Shown: positions 1 through 6,280 of the stretch, piece after piece
Layout of the letters: each line of letters begins with the position of its first letter
Position numbering within the stretch: the stretch's first letter is position 1
Assembly (NCBI RefSeq): GCF_000716875.1
Contig: NZ_JNWQ01000092.1
Location: 1-26,205, forward strand
DNA: 26,205 nucleotides
DNA from: Streptomyces novaecaesareae
Lineage (GTDB): Bacteria > Actinomycetota > Actinomycetes > Streptomycetales > Streptomycetaceae
Reading direction: 5' to 3'
The notes under the pieces: model-generated
Told to the model about the DNA's origin: nothing
What the model saw: the letters and a program-made list of their open reading frames with translations, nothing else
The model's database searches: none
Position numbers and translations under genes: made by a program

Positions 1-1
1 C

Positions 2-34
2 TCGTCGGCAGCGTCAGATGTGTATAAGAGACAG
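2..34 (+). other. Nextera (Tn5) read-1 sequencing adapter
   Basis: Bases 16-34 are exactly the 19-bp Tn5 mosaic end AGATGTGTATAAGAGACAG, and bases 2-15 are the Nextera read-1 tail TCGTCGGCAGCGTC. This is library adapter left at the end of an assembled contig, not genome. Base 1 may be a sequencing or assembly remnant. An apparent short open frame that begins inside it has no meaning. Genomic sequence can be trusted only from about position 35. Confidence 0.97.
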
Positions 35-108
35 GGAATTGTCCGGCCGCGGGCCCGCTCCGAGGATGGGTCGCGCCGCAACCGACCGACCCCGGACAGG
101 AGCCCGCC

Positions 109-585
109 ATGACCACCACTGCGACCACCGACCCCACCGACCCCAGCGCCACCGCCACCGCCACCGCCACCGCCACCGCCCAGCAACTCGCCGACCGCTA
201 CGTAGCGTTGTGGACCGAGCCCGATCCCCGCGCCCGCCGGCAGGCGATCGAGGAGCTGTGGGCCGAGGGGGGCGTGCACCTGCTCCATCCGCCCGTCGAA
301 GTCCGTGAGGCGGCCGCGCGGGTCGGGTTCGCGGAGCCCGTCCTCGAAGCGCGCGGCCACGAGGAGTTGGAGTTCCGCGTCTCCCGCGCCTACGAGGAGT
401 TCGTGGCGCCCGGGGAATTCACCTTCCGGACCCGCCCGGACGCGGTGCGGCTGCGCGACGTCGTCCGCTTCAGCTGGGAGATGGTGCCCTCGCGCGGCGG
501 CCAACCGGTGGGCGGCGGGGTGGAGTTCGTCGTCCTGGACGCCGACGGCCGGATCACCGCCGACTACCAGTTCCCCGGGCTCTGA
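109..585 (+). CDS. SnoaL-like / NTF2-fold protein
   Basis: The product has 158 residues. After a low-complexity Thr/Ala leader (residues 1-24, partly encoded by a hexanucleotide repeat) comes a compact domain of about 130 residues starting QQLADRYVALWTEPDP and ending in beta-rich segments (LRDVVRFSWEM, GVEFVVLDADGRI). This pattern is typical of SnoaL-like polyketide-cyclase or ester-hydrolase-type NTF2-fold proteins. Such proteins bind small hydrophobic molecules, and the substrate cannot be read from sequence. The ATG at 109 is preceded by AGGAG at a 7-nt spacing, which supports this start. The 3' end overlaps the convergent regulator gene by 22 bp. The fold call is fairly good; a catalytic role is inference. 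Confidence 0.8.
   Translation: MTTTATTDPTDPSATATATATATAQQLADRYVALWTEPDPRARRQAIEELWAEGGVHLLHPPVEVREAAARVGFAEPVLEARGHEELEFRVSRAYEEFVAPGEFTFRTRPDAVRLRDVVRFSWEMVPSRGGQPVGGGVEFVVLDADGRITADYQFPGL
151..180 (+). repeat. (ACCGCC)5 hexanucleotide microsatellite in coding sequence
   Basis: There are five perfect head-to-tail ACCGCC units. They encode alternating Thr-Ala in the N-terminal leader of the SnoaL-like protein. The repeat is in frame, so gain or loss of units would lengthen or shorten the leader without a frameshift. Confidence 0.9.
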
Positions 586-1331
586 GCGGCACCTCTCCGC
601 AGTGCCCGCGCGGTCGCCGCGTCCGCCGGGAGGAAGGCCTCCAGCTTCAGCTCGGCGAGCGTGACGTCCACGGCCGTGGCGAAGGAGGTGACCGTCGTCA
701 TCAGGCGCAGCACACCGAGCGAGCTGCTCAGCTCCAGCGGGACGGCGAAGCCCAAGTGCTGCTCCGTCACCTCCACTTCGGGCACGTAGGAGGACAATTC
801 CTCGTGCAGCGCGCCGAGATGGAGGGTGCGCTCGACGATGTGCCGGGCCCAGGCGGCGAAGTTGAGGATGCGCGGGGCCAGGCCGTCCGGGTGCAGCGCC
901 AGCCGGTAGGCGTTGGTGCCGGGGCCGACGAGCCGCGGGTCGGCGCCCTCGGTGATCACCTCCAGGGCCGTGTTGGCTGCCACCACGTCGCCCCGGCGGT
1001 CCACCACCAGTGCCGGGTACGGGAGGTGGCCGGCCAGCAGGTGGTCGATCGCCTCCCGCACCGGCGCCAGCGCCGGCCCGTCCAACGGCGTCTCCGGGTA
1101 GGCGGGCGCGTAACCGGCGGCCAGCAGGAGCTCGTTGCGCTCCCGCAGCGGCAGGTCCAGCGACTCGGCGAGCCGGACGACCATGCCCCGGCCCGGCGCG
1201 GAGCGGCCGGATTCGATGAAGCTCACGTGCCGCTGTGTCGTGCCCGCCCGGAGGGCGAGGTCGAGTTGGCTGAGTCGGCGGCTGGTACGGCGCTCACGCA
1301 GCGCCCGGGGGAAGTCCACGCCACCAGCCAA
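564..1331 (-). CDS. XRE-family transcriptional regulator, MmyB type
   Basis: The 255-residue protein has an N-terminal HTH_XRE (about residues 7-64; LSQLDLALRAGTTQRHVSFIESGRS carries the turn and recognition helix), followed by ERNELLLAAGYAPAY and a C-terminal MmyB-like ligand-binding domain (from about residue 100, PALVVDRRGDVVAANTALEVI). In Streptomyces this architecture usually marks a regulator of a divergent neighbouring redox enzyme gene. Here the divergent neighbour is the LLM oxidoreductase, with a perfect palindrome in the shared intergenic region. Ligand and target are inference. The last residues (QSPGNW) are encoded antisense to the end of the SnoaL-like gene, giving a 22-bp convergent overlap. 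Confidence 0.88.
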   Translation of the reverse strand: MAGGVDFPRALRERRTSRRLSQLDLALRAGTTQRHVSFIESGRSAPGRGMVVRLAESLDLPLRERNELLLAAGYAPAYPETPLDGPALAPVREAIDHLLAGHLPYPALVVDRRGDVVAANTALEVITEGADPRLVGPGTNAYRLALHPDGLAPRILNFAAWARHIVERTLHLGALHEELSSYVPEVEVTEQHLGFAVPLELSSSLGVLRLMTTVTSFATAVDVTLAELKLEAFLPADAATARALRRGAAQSPGNW

Positions 1332-1354
1332 CCCCGTACGGGCCGCAGTCCGCC

Positions 1355-1370
1355 ATTCCCCCGGGGGAAT
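1355..1370. promoter_or_regulatory. Perfect 16-bp palindrome, candidate operator
   Basis: ATTCCCCCGGGGGAAT is perfectly self-complementary. It lies in the short region between the start of the XRE regulator (1331, minus) and the oxidoreductase (1406, plus). A dyad there is where a divergently encoded regulator would control both genes. Binding by this XRE protein is inference. The final T is also the first base of an alternative TTG start for the oxidoreductase. Confidence 0.55.
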
Positions 1371-1405
1371 TGAGCCCAGGCAGCCCGGCGACCAGCATCG
1401 ACGTC

Positions 1406-2344
1406 ATGGACATCGGTGTTTTCCTCCCCACCGGCCAGGACCAGTGGGCGGCCGGCGGCCCCCGCGGCCTGATCGGATTCGCCCGCCAGGCCGAGCAGTC
1501 GGGCTTCTCCTCCCTCTTCGTCAACGACTCCCTGCTCAGCCCGCGGATCGAGCCCCTCAGCATGCTGGCGGCCGCCGCTCCGGTGACCGAGCGCATCCGG
1601 CTGGGCACCGGCGCCCTCCTGCCGGTCCTGCGCCGCCCGGTGCAGACCGCGCAGACTCTTGCCTCGGTGGACCAACTCTCCGGCGGCCGGCTGACGGTCG
1701 CGGTCGGCGCCGGCTTCCCGGGGCACTTCGGCCGTCCGCTGCACGAACTCTCCCAGGTGCCGTGGGAGCGCCGCTTCGCCCGGTTGGACGAGACGGTCGC
1801 GCTGTGGCGGGCGCTCTGGGCCGGGGCGACGGAGTTCCGCGGCGCGTTCCACTCCTTCACCGAACTCCCGCGCGCGACCGCACCGTTTCGCGTCGGCGGC
1901 CCGCCGATCTGGCTCGGCGGCGCGACCCCGGCGGCCCTCGCCCGCACCGGCCGCCACTACGACGGCTGGCTGCCCTACCCGCCCGACCCCGCCGACTACG
2001 CCGCCGGGCTCTCCGCCGTCCGCGCGGCGGCGCAGCAGGTGGGCCGCGCACCGGAGGCCATCACCCCGGCTCTCTTCGTCAACGTCCGGATCGACCGCAG
2101 TGCGGAGGCCGCCCGCCGCACCATGGACGCCTACACCCGCGCCAACTACGGCCTCCCGCTCACCGAAACGGAGCGGATCCAGGCCTTCGCGCTCGGCACG
2201 CCGCAGGAGGTCGCCACCAAACTCGCCCGCTACACCGCCGCCGGCGCCCGCCACCTCGTCGCCCGCCTCGGCGCGCTCGAACCATCGGACCAGCTGGAGC
2301 AGTTGGACCGCCTCGCGGCCGTCACGCACCCCGGCTCGCGGTGA
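1406..2344 (+). CDS. LLM-class flavin/F420-dependent oxidoreductase
   Basis: The product has 312 residues in a luciferase-like TIM barrel. It opens with MDIGVFLPTGQDQWAAGG, continues with RIRLGTGALLPVLRRPVQ and the LASVDQLSGGRLTVAVGAGFP segment, and carries PPIWLGGATPAALARTGRHYDGWLP in the second half. These are hallmarks of the F420/FMN-dependent luciferase-like monooxygenase superfamily. Whether it uses FMN or F420, and its substrate, cannot be told. ATG 1406 gives the canonical family N-terminus. An in-frame TTG at 1370 would add 12 residues, but its upstream G-run abuts the codon and the extra residues look non-family. Neither start has a good Shine-Dalgarno. The gene is divergent from the XRE regulator and ends 16 bp before the convergent DUF2252 gene. 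Confidence 0.87.
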   Translation: MDIGVFLPTGQDQWAAGGPRGLIGFARQAEQSGFSSLFVNDSLLSPRIEPLSMLAAAAPVTERIRLGTGALLPVLRRPVQTAQTLASVDQLSGGRLTVAVGAGFPGHFGRPLHELSQVPWERRFARLDETVALWRALWAGATEFRGAFHSFTELPRATAPFRVGGPPIWLGGATPAALARTGRHYDGWLPYPPDPADYAAGLSAVRAAAQQVGRAPEAITPALFVNVRIDRSAEAARRTMDAYTRANYGLPLTETERIQAFALGTPQEVATKLARYTAAGARHLVARLGALEPSDQLEQLDRLAAVTHPGSR

Positions 2345-2360
2345 CCGGCCCCGCCCCGCC

Positions 2361-3719
2361 TCACACACCCCGGGTCGCCGACACCCGGCCGTCGGCGATC
2401 GCCGCCACCAGCTCCGTGTGGTCCGCCACCGTCCGGTCCGCGTACCGCACCGCGAAGTCGGCGATCGCCTCGGCGAAGGTGTCCGCGCCGCCGAGGTAGC
2501 CCGCGATGGCGAGGCGGTCGCCGGTGCGGGCGTGGGCCCGGGCGAGGGTGCGGCCGCAGAGGTCGGCGTAGGCGCGCAGGCCGGCGGGCTTCATGTCGCC
2601 GATCTCCACCGAGCCCTTCATGTCCCGCAGTTGGCGGCCGTAGAAGTGGCGCCCGGCGGGACCGCTGGTCCAGCCGAGGAAGATGTCGCTGGCGGCCTGC
2701 ATCAGGTGCTGACCGGTGACCACCCGGCGGCCGCCATGGTGGGCCGCGACCTCGGCGTCCACCCGGGCGGGCGGCAGGTGGTCCTCCAGCACCGACCGTC
2801 CGGCCTCCTTGAGCTGCAGGAACAGCGGGTCGCCGGGGTCCCGGCCCTCCAACAGGACGATGTAGCAGCGGGTGCCGACGCTGCCGACACCGACCACCTT
2901 GGTCGCGGCGTCCACGAACCGGTAGCGGTCGAGCAGAACCCGGCGGTCCTCGGCCAGGGTGGCCCGGTAGTCGCTGAACACCTTGCCGATGCCGCGCAGT
3001 TCGGACCGTTTCAACGGCTCGATCAGCGGCGGTGCGCTGATGATCCGCCGTTGTCCGTCCCGTTCCTCGGTGAGCTTGCCGAAGGCCTGCAGGCTGGTGC
3101 GGCGCCGGGCGTGGGCGAGTTCGGCCTCGGCGCGCTTGCGCTGCCGGGGCTTGCGCAGCATCGGCAGCAGGTTCGCGGTGTCCACCCGGGTGTACCAGAC
3201 GTCGAGTTCGCCCTGGCCCGCCAGTCGGCGCATCGCTGCGGCGTACCCCTCGACGGCCGTACGGGCGGCGCGGCGCACCTGCTGCTCGTCCTGGCCGTTG
3301 TCGCGGGCGGCGACGGCGACGCTGGCGGCGAGGCGTTTGACGTCCCACTCGAAGGGGCCGGGGAAGGTCTCGTCGAAGTCGTTGACGTCGAAGAGCAGGG
3401 CGCGTTCCGGCGAGGCGTACACGCCGAAGTTCAACAGGTGGGCGTCACCGCAGAGTTGCACGGTGAGGCCGGTGTCGGGGACGGCGCCGAGGTCGGCGGC
3501 CATCACGGCGGCGGCGCCGCGCAGGTAGGCGAACGGGCTGTCGGCCATCCGTCCGTAGCGGATCGGCAGCAGCCCGGCGACCCGGTCCTCGGCCTGCCGT
3601 TCCAGCACGCCGAGCGGGTCGGGCCGGTCGGCGGCGGGGATCCACCGGCCGTGGGCGGAGCGGGAGACGCGGTCCCGGGCGGCCCGGCCGCGCCGGCGGC
3701 GTTCGGCGGGGGTGGTCAT
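2361..3719 (-). CDS. DUF2252 family protein (kinase-like fold)
   Basis: The 452-residue protein shows the DUF2252 hallmarks: RYGRMADSPFAYLRGAA (about residues 54-70), LCGDAHLLNFGVY (89-101) and DVNDFDETFPGPFEWDVKRLA (111-131). The GDxHxxNFG and DFDE blocks resemble the catalytic and metal-binding loops of aminoglycoside-phosphotransferase-like kinases, so a phosphotransfer role is plausible but unproven. The open frame extends upstream to 3866, but ATG 3719 is preferred. It has GGAG about 8 nt upstream, yields the usual family length, and the extra upstream residues would run through a hairpin and tandem repeats. The gene stands alone between the oxidoreductase (convergent) and the multicopper-oxidase operon (same strand). 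Confidence 0.88.
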   Translation of the reverse strand: MTTPAERRRRGRAARDRVSRSAHGRWIPAADRPDPLGVLERQAEDRVAGLLPIRYGRMADSPFAYLRGAAAVMAADLGAVPDTGLTVQLCGDAHLLNFGVYASPERALLFDVNDFDETFPGPFEWDVKRLAASVAVAARDNGQDEQQVRRAARTAVEGYAAAMRRLAGQGELDVWYTRVDTANLLPMLRKPRQRKRAEAELAHARRRTSLQAFGKLTEERDGQRRIISAPPLIEPLKRSELRGIGKVFSDYRATLAEDRRVLLDRYRFVDAATKVVGVGSVGTRCYIVLLEGRDPGDPLFLQLKEAGRSVLEDHLPPARVDAEVAAHHGGRRVVTGQHLMQAASDIFLGWTSGPAGRHFYGRQLRDMKGSVEIGDMKPAGLRAYADLCGRTLARAHARTGDRLAIAGYLGGADTFAEAIADFAVRYADRTVADHTELVAAIADGRVSATRGV

Positions 3720-3740
3720 GCGGCGGCTCCGTCTCTCGGC

Positions 3741-3798
3741 GAGTACCCCTCCCCGCGACGCCAGGAGTCGGCGGGTACCCCTTCCCGTGACGCTAGGA
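3741..3798 (-). repeat. Two 26-bp imperfect direct repeats with GGGGTAC cores
   Basis: Copies at 3741-3766 and 3773-3798 match at 22 of 26 positions and are spaced 32 bp apart. On the minus strand each ends in a GGGGTACYC core, just upstream of the DUF2252 start. GGGTAC resembles the -10 element of stress sigma factors of the SigB/SigF group, so these could be tandem promoters, or paired operators. No convincing -35 is visible. Confidence 0.5.
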
Positions 3799-3800
3799 CA

Positions 3801-3839
3801 CGAGTGCCGGAGGGCGCAGCGCACGCCCTCCGGCACTCG
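3801..3839 (-). terminator. Strong hairpin after the multicopper oxidase gene
   Basis: A perfect 16-bp stem (3801-3816 pairing with 3824-3839, arm CGAGTGCCGGAGGGCG) with a 7-nt loop begins about 24 bp past the multicopper oxidase stop codon (minus strand). There is no T-run, as is common in high-GC actinomycetes. It should end the oxidase operon before the DUF2252 promoter region. Confidence 0.75.
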
Positions 3840-3862
3840 GCCGTTCGGATGAGCCGCCGGGG

Positions 3863-5440
3863 TCACTGCACGGTGAAGTCCGCCATCATCGCCATGTCCT
3901 CGTGCTCCAGGTTGTGGCAGTGCAGCATGTACGTCCCCGCGTAGTCGGTGAAGCGCACCAGCACCTCCACCGCCTCGGCCGGGCGCAGGTCCACGGTGTC
4001 CTTCCAGCCCGCGTCGTACGGGCCCGGGTCGCCGCCGTTGCGGCCGATGACCTGGAAGTGGTCCAGGTGGACGTGCACGGGGTGGTGCAGGTCGGTCGAG
4101 AAGCGCCAGCGTTCGACGGCCCCGAGGGCGGGTGCCGCGATGCTGCTGCCGGGCTGGTACGGGTCGCCGTTGATGGTCCAGCCGTCGCTGCGGCTGCGGC
4201 GGAAGGCGAAGTCGCGGGTGGCGACGGCGGCCGAGGGGTCCAGGGCGTCGACGGCGGCGAGCCTGTCGGGCACCGTCGCGTCGTCCTTCACCTCCTTCGA
4301 GGAGACGTCGAAGCGCATCACCTCCGCCGTCCGGTCGCTGCCGAGGCGGTTGACCAGGCGCACCTGGGTGCCGGGCTCGTAGCGGGAGAAGTCGACCACG
4401 ACGTCGAAGCGTTCGGCGGGGGCGATGTCGATGCCGTCGTGGCCGACCGGGGCGGCGAGCAGGCCGCCGTCGGAGCCGATCTGGACCAGGGCGTCGCCGC
4501 CGGGGGGCTGCGGGTCGAGTTCGAGCCGGTAGGGGCGGGCGTTGGAGGCGTTGAGCAGGCGCAGCCGGTAGCGGACGCGGTCGACGTCCAGCCGGGGCCA
4601 GGGGGCGCCGTTGACCAGGATGACGTCGCCGAGCACGCCGTTGGCGTAGGGGTCGGTGACACCGGGACTGGCGAGCGAGGGGTCGACGGCGGGGTACCGG
4701 AAGGAGCCGTCGGCGGCGAAGGAGCGGTCGGCGATCATCAGCGACAGGTCGCGCTCGCCGCGCGGCAGCGGCAGCGCGCCCTCCTCGTCGTCGTGGACGA
4801 GGTGGAAGCCGGCCAGTCCACGCCAGACGCCCGGGCCGGTGAAGCCCATTCGGTGGTCGTGGTACCAGAGGGTGGCGGCGCGCTGCTTGCCCGGATAGGT
4901 GTAGCTGCGCTCGCCGACGACGTTGCGGCTCGCCGCGTGGCGCATCCCCGACATGCCCGGCATGCCGGCTGTCCCCTGGTCGGCGTCCGGCGACGATCCC
5001 ACCGGCAGCAGCATGTCGACCGGGTAGCCGTCGCTGTCCGCCGGGGTGTGCCCGCCGTGCAGGTGGGTCACGGACGGCACCGGCAGCTCGTTGCGGTGCT
5101 TGACCACGGCCGTCCGCCCGAAACGGGTGACCACGGTCGGCCCTGGGAAGCTCCCGCCGTACGTCCAGGCCTCGGTCTTCACCCCGGGCAGGATCTCCAG
5201 CCTGGCGACCTGCTGGGTGATCTCGTAGTAGTCGGTGGTCCCGTCGGTGCGCACGGGCTGCAGCAGGGGCGGCACCGGCAGTGGGATCCGGAAGGCCTCG
5301 GGCAGGTCGAGTTCGCTGGTCAGCAGCCGTCCGGGACGGCCCTCGGCGAACAGCCGGGCCGCCGAGGGAACGGCGACGGCGGCCAGCGCGCCCGCACCGA
5401 GGACGGAGCCACCGATGCCCAGGAACCGGCGCCGGTTCAC
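3863..5440 (-). CDS. Tat-exported multicopper oxidase (CotA/bilirubin-oxidase-like laccase)
   Basis: The 525-residue protein begins with a twin-arginine signal (NRRRFLGIGG then a hydrophobic stretch to about residue 26), so it is exported folded. All four copper motifs are visible: HLHG at 126-129, WYHDH at 192-196, HPVHVH at 453-458 and HCHNLEHEDMAM at 507-518. Cys508 and Met518 are spaced as the type-1 copper Cys and axial Met of CotA. The type 2/3 trinuclear site therefore looks complete. Family members oxidise phenolics, bilirubin, metals or amines; the substrate here is unknown. A Met-rich loop (GMPGMSGM, about 159-166) could hold extra copper. The GTG start at 5440 overlaps the upstream membrane gene's stop as GTGA, with AAGG about 8 nt upstream, so the two are translationally coupled. 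Confidence 0.93.
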   Translation of the reverse strand: MNRRRFLGIGGSVLGAGALAAVAVPSAARLFAEGRPGRLLTSELDLPEAFRIPLPVPPLLQPVRTDGTTDYYEITQQVARLEILPGVKTEAWTYGGSFPGPTVVTRFGRTAVVKHRNELPVPSVTHLHGGHTPADSDGYPVDMLLPVGSSPDADQGTAGMPGMSGMRHAASRNVVGERSYTYPGKQRAATLWYHDHRMGFTGPGVWRGLAGFHLVHDDEEGALPLPRGERDLSLMIADRSFAADGSFRYPAVDPSLASPGVTDPYANGVLGDVILVNGAPWPRLDVDRVRYRLRLLNASNARPYRLELDPQPPGGDALVQIGSDGGLLAAPVGHDGIDIAPAERFDVVVDFSRYEPGTQVRLVNRLGSDRTAEVMRFDVSSKEVKDDATVPDRLAAVDALDPSAAVATRDFAFRRSRSDGWTINGDPYQPGSSIAAPALGAVERWRFSTDLHHPVHVHLDHFQVIGRNGGDPGPYDAGWKDTVDLRPAEAVEVLVRFTDYAGTYMLHCHNLEHEDMAMMADFTVQ

Positions 5441-5910
5441 TTGGACACCTTCAACGGCCCGCCGGGGCGCGGGAGCCGTCCGCTGCCGTCCGGGCCCGCC
5501 TCGTACCGCTCCGAGCGGGCGGGCAGCGGCAGCCGCCAGGCGCCGGCCAGGCCGAACAGGACGCCGCTGACCAGCAGCACGCCGAGGGTGACGTGCACGC
5601 CGAGCGACCGGGCGTAGCCGGCGGCGATCTGGCCGATGACCGCGACGGCGAGCACGGCGGTGGTCCACAGCGGCCAGAGCGGCCCCCGGCCGGGCCACCG
5701 GACCGCGACGGCCACCGCCAGCTGGACCACCACCAGCGTGGCCAGCACCATCGCGGTGCCCTCGTGGTCCTTCAGGGAGTCGTACGTGCCGTTGAGGAAG
5801 CTGCCGGCCAGCATGGTCTGGAGCAGTGCCAGCAGGGCCAGCGCGGTGGCGGTGGTACGCAGCAGGATCAGCGGCCAACGGGGCGCGGGGGCTGCGGGGG
5901 GACTGCTCAT
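5437..5910 (-). CDS. Four-TM membrane protein coupled to multicopper oxidase (DUF6220-like)
   Basis: The 157-residue protein has four predicted helices (about 13-36, 51-71, 80-99, 103-125) and a polar C-terminal tail. The two halves look like an internal duplication: Q31-xxx-AG then H49, and Q94-xx-AG then H106, with a His at the start of the second helix of each half. This layout resembles small haem-binding four-helix membrane proteins of the CtaA/Cox15 or DUF6220 kind. Haem or quinone binding is inference. It is the first gene of a two-gene operon, and its stop overlaps the oxidase GTG by 4 bp. It may pass electrons or anchor the exported oxidase. Confidence 0.75.
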   Translation of the reverse strand: MSSPPAAPAPRWPLILLRTTATALALLALLQTMLAGSFLNGTYDSLKDHEGTAMVLATLVVVQLAVAVAVRWPGRGPLWPLWTTAVLAVAVIGQIAAGYARSLGVHVTLGVLLVSGVLFGLAGAWRLPLPARSERYEAGPDGSGRLPRPGGPLKVSK

Positions 5911-5969
5911 GTCGGGCTACTCTCTGCTTCGGGCGGGCGGGGTCGGCGGGCGGGGCGGGCGAGAGCGTA

Positions 5970-5992
5970 ACTGATCCGACATCACGATCAGT
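5970..5992. promoter_or_regulatory. Inverted repeat upstream of membrane protein/oxidase operon
   Basis: ACTGATC (5970-5976) and GATCAGT (5986-5992) are a perfect 7-bp inverted repeat with a 9-bp spacer, about 60 bp upstream of the ATG at 5910. It sits in the least GC-rich part of this intergenic region, where a promoter is expected. It is a candidate operator; the binding protein is unknown. No confident -35/-10 pair could be assigned. Confidence 0.4.
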
Positions 5993-6081
5993 GCTGATAG
6001 CGGCATTTGGGTGATTCGGTTACCCCATTGCGCCTTCTCGTCCCGGCTTTGTCACCCGGAGGAGGGATACCTTGGGCGGTC

Positions 6082-6265
6082 CTCATGGGGCATCGCCGAT
6101 GAGGTCCCGTCCCGGTGCGCCTCCATGAGGTCCGCTCATGGGGCTCCCCCATGAGGTGCGCTCATCGGCACACCTCCATGAGCCACTCTCATCGGACGCC
6201 CCCATGAGACACGCTCATGAGGCAGCCCCATGAGTTCCTCTCACAGGGCCGCCTCATGACCTTCT
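6082..6265. repeat. 26-bp-period array of ATGAG/CTCAT inverted repeats
   Basis: About seven diverged units of 26-27 bp follow the plan CTCAT-N11-ATGAG-N5. CTCAT (or CTCAC) starts at 6082, 6135, 6161, 6188, 6214 and 6240, and ATGAG starts at 6099, 6125, 6151, 6178, 6204 and 6230; the second unit has lost its CTCAT. The N11 interior keeps a GG...CC bias, so each unit can form a hairpin (6135-6155 is CTCATGGGG, 3 nt, CCCCATGAG). Read across unit borders, ATGAG-N5-CTCAT is a 15-bp palindrome, exact at 6125, 6151, 6178 and 6204. The array occupies the gap between the ABC permease stop (6281) and the membrane protein/oxidase operon (start 5910). It could be an operator array for the latter, a multi-hairpin 3' region of the former, or both. 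Confidence 0.85.
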
Positions 6266-6280
6266 CTCACCACCCTCGGC

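Noticed and set aside
2100..3944. Long plus-strand open frame running from the LLM gene across DUF2252
   Set aside because: It overlaps two well-supported genes in other frames and shows only biased low-complexity sequence.
6082..6265. CRISPR array
   Set aside because: The period is only 26 bp, with no conserved repeat of 23 or more bases and no unique spacers, and there are no cas genes. The conserved parts are 5-mers in inverted orientation.
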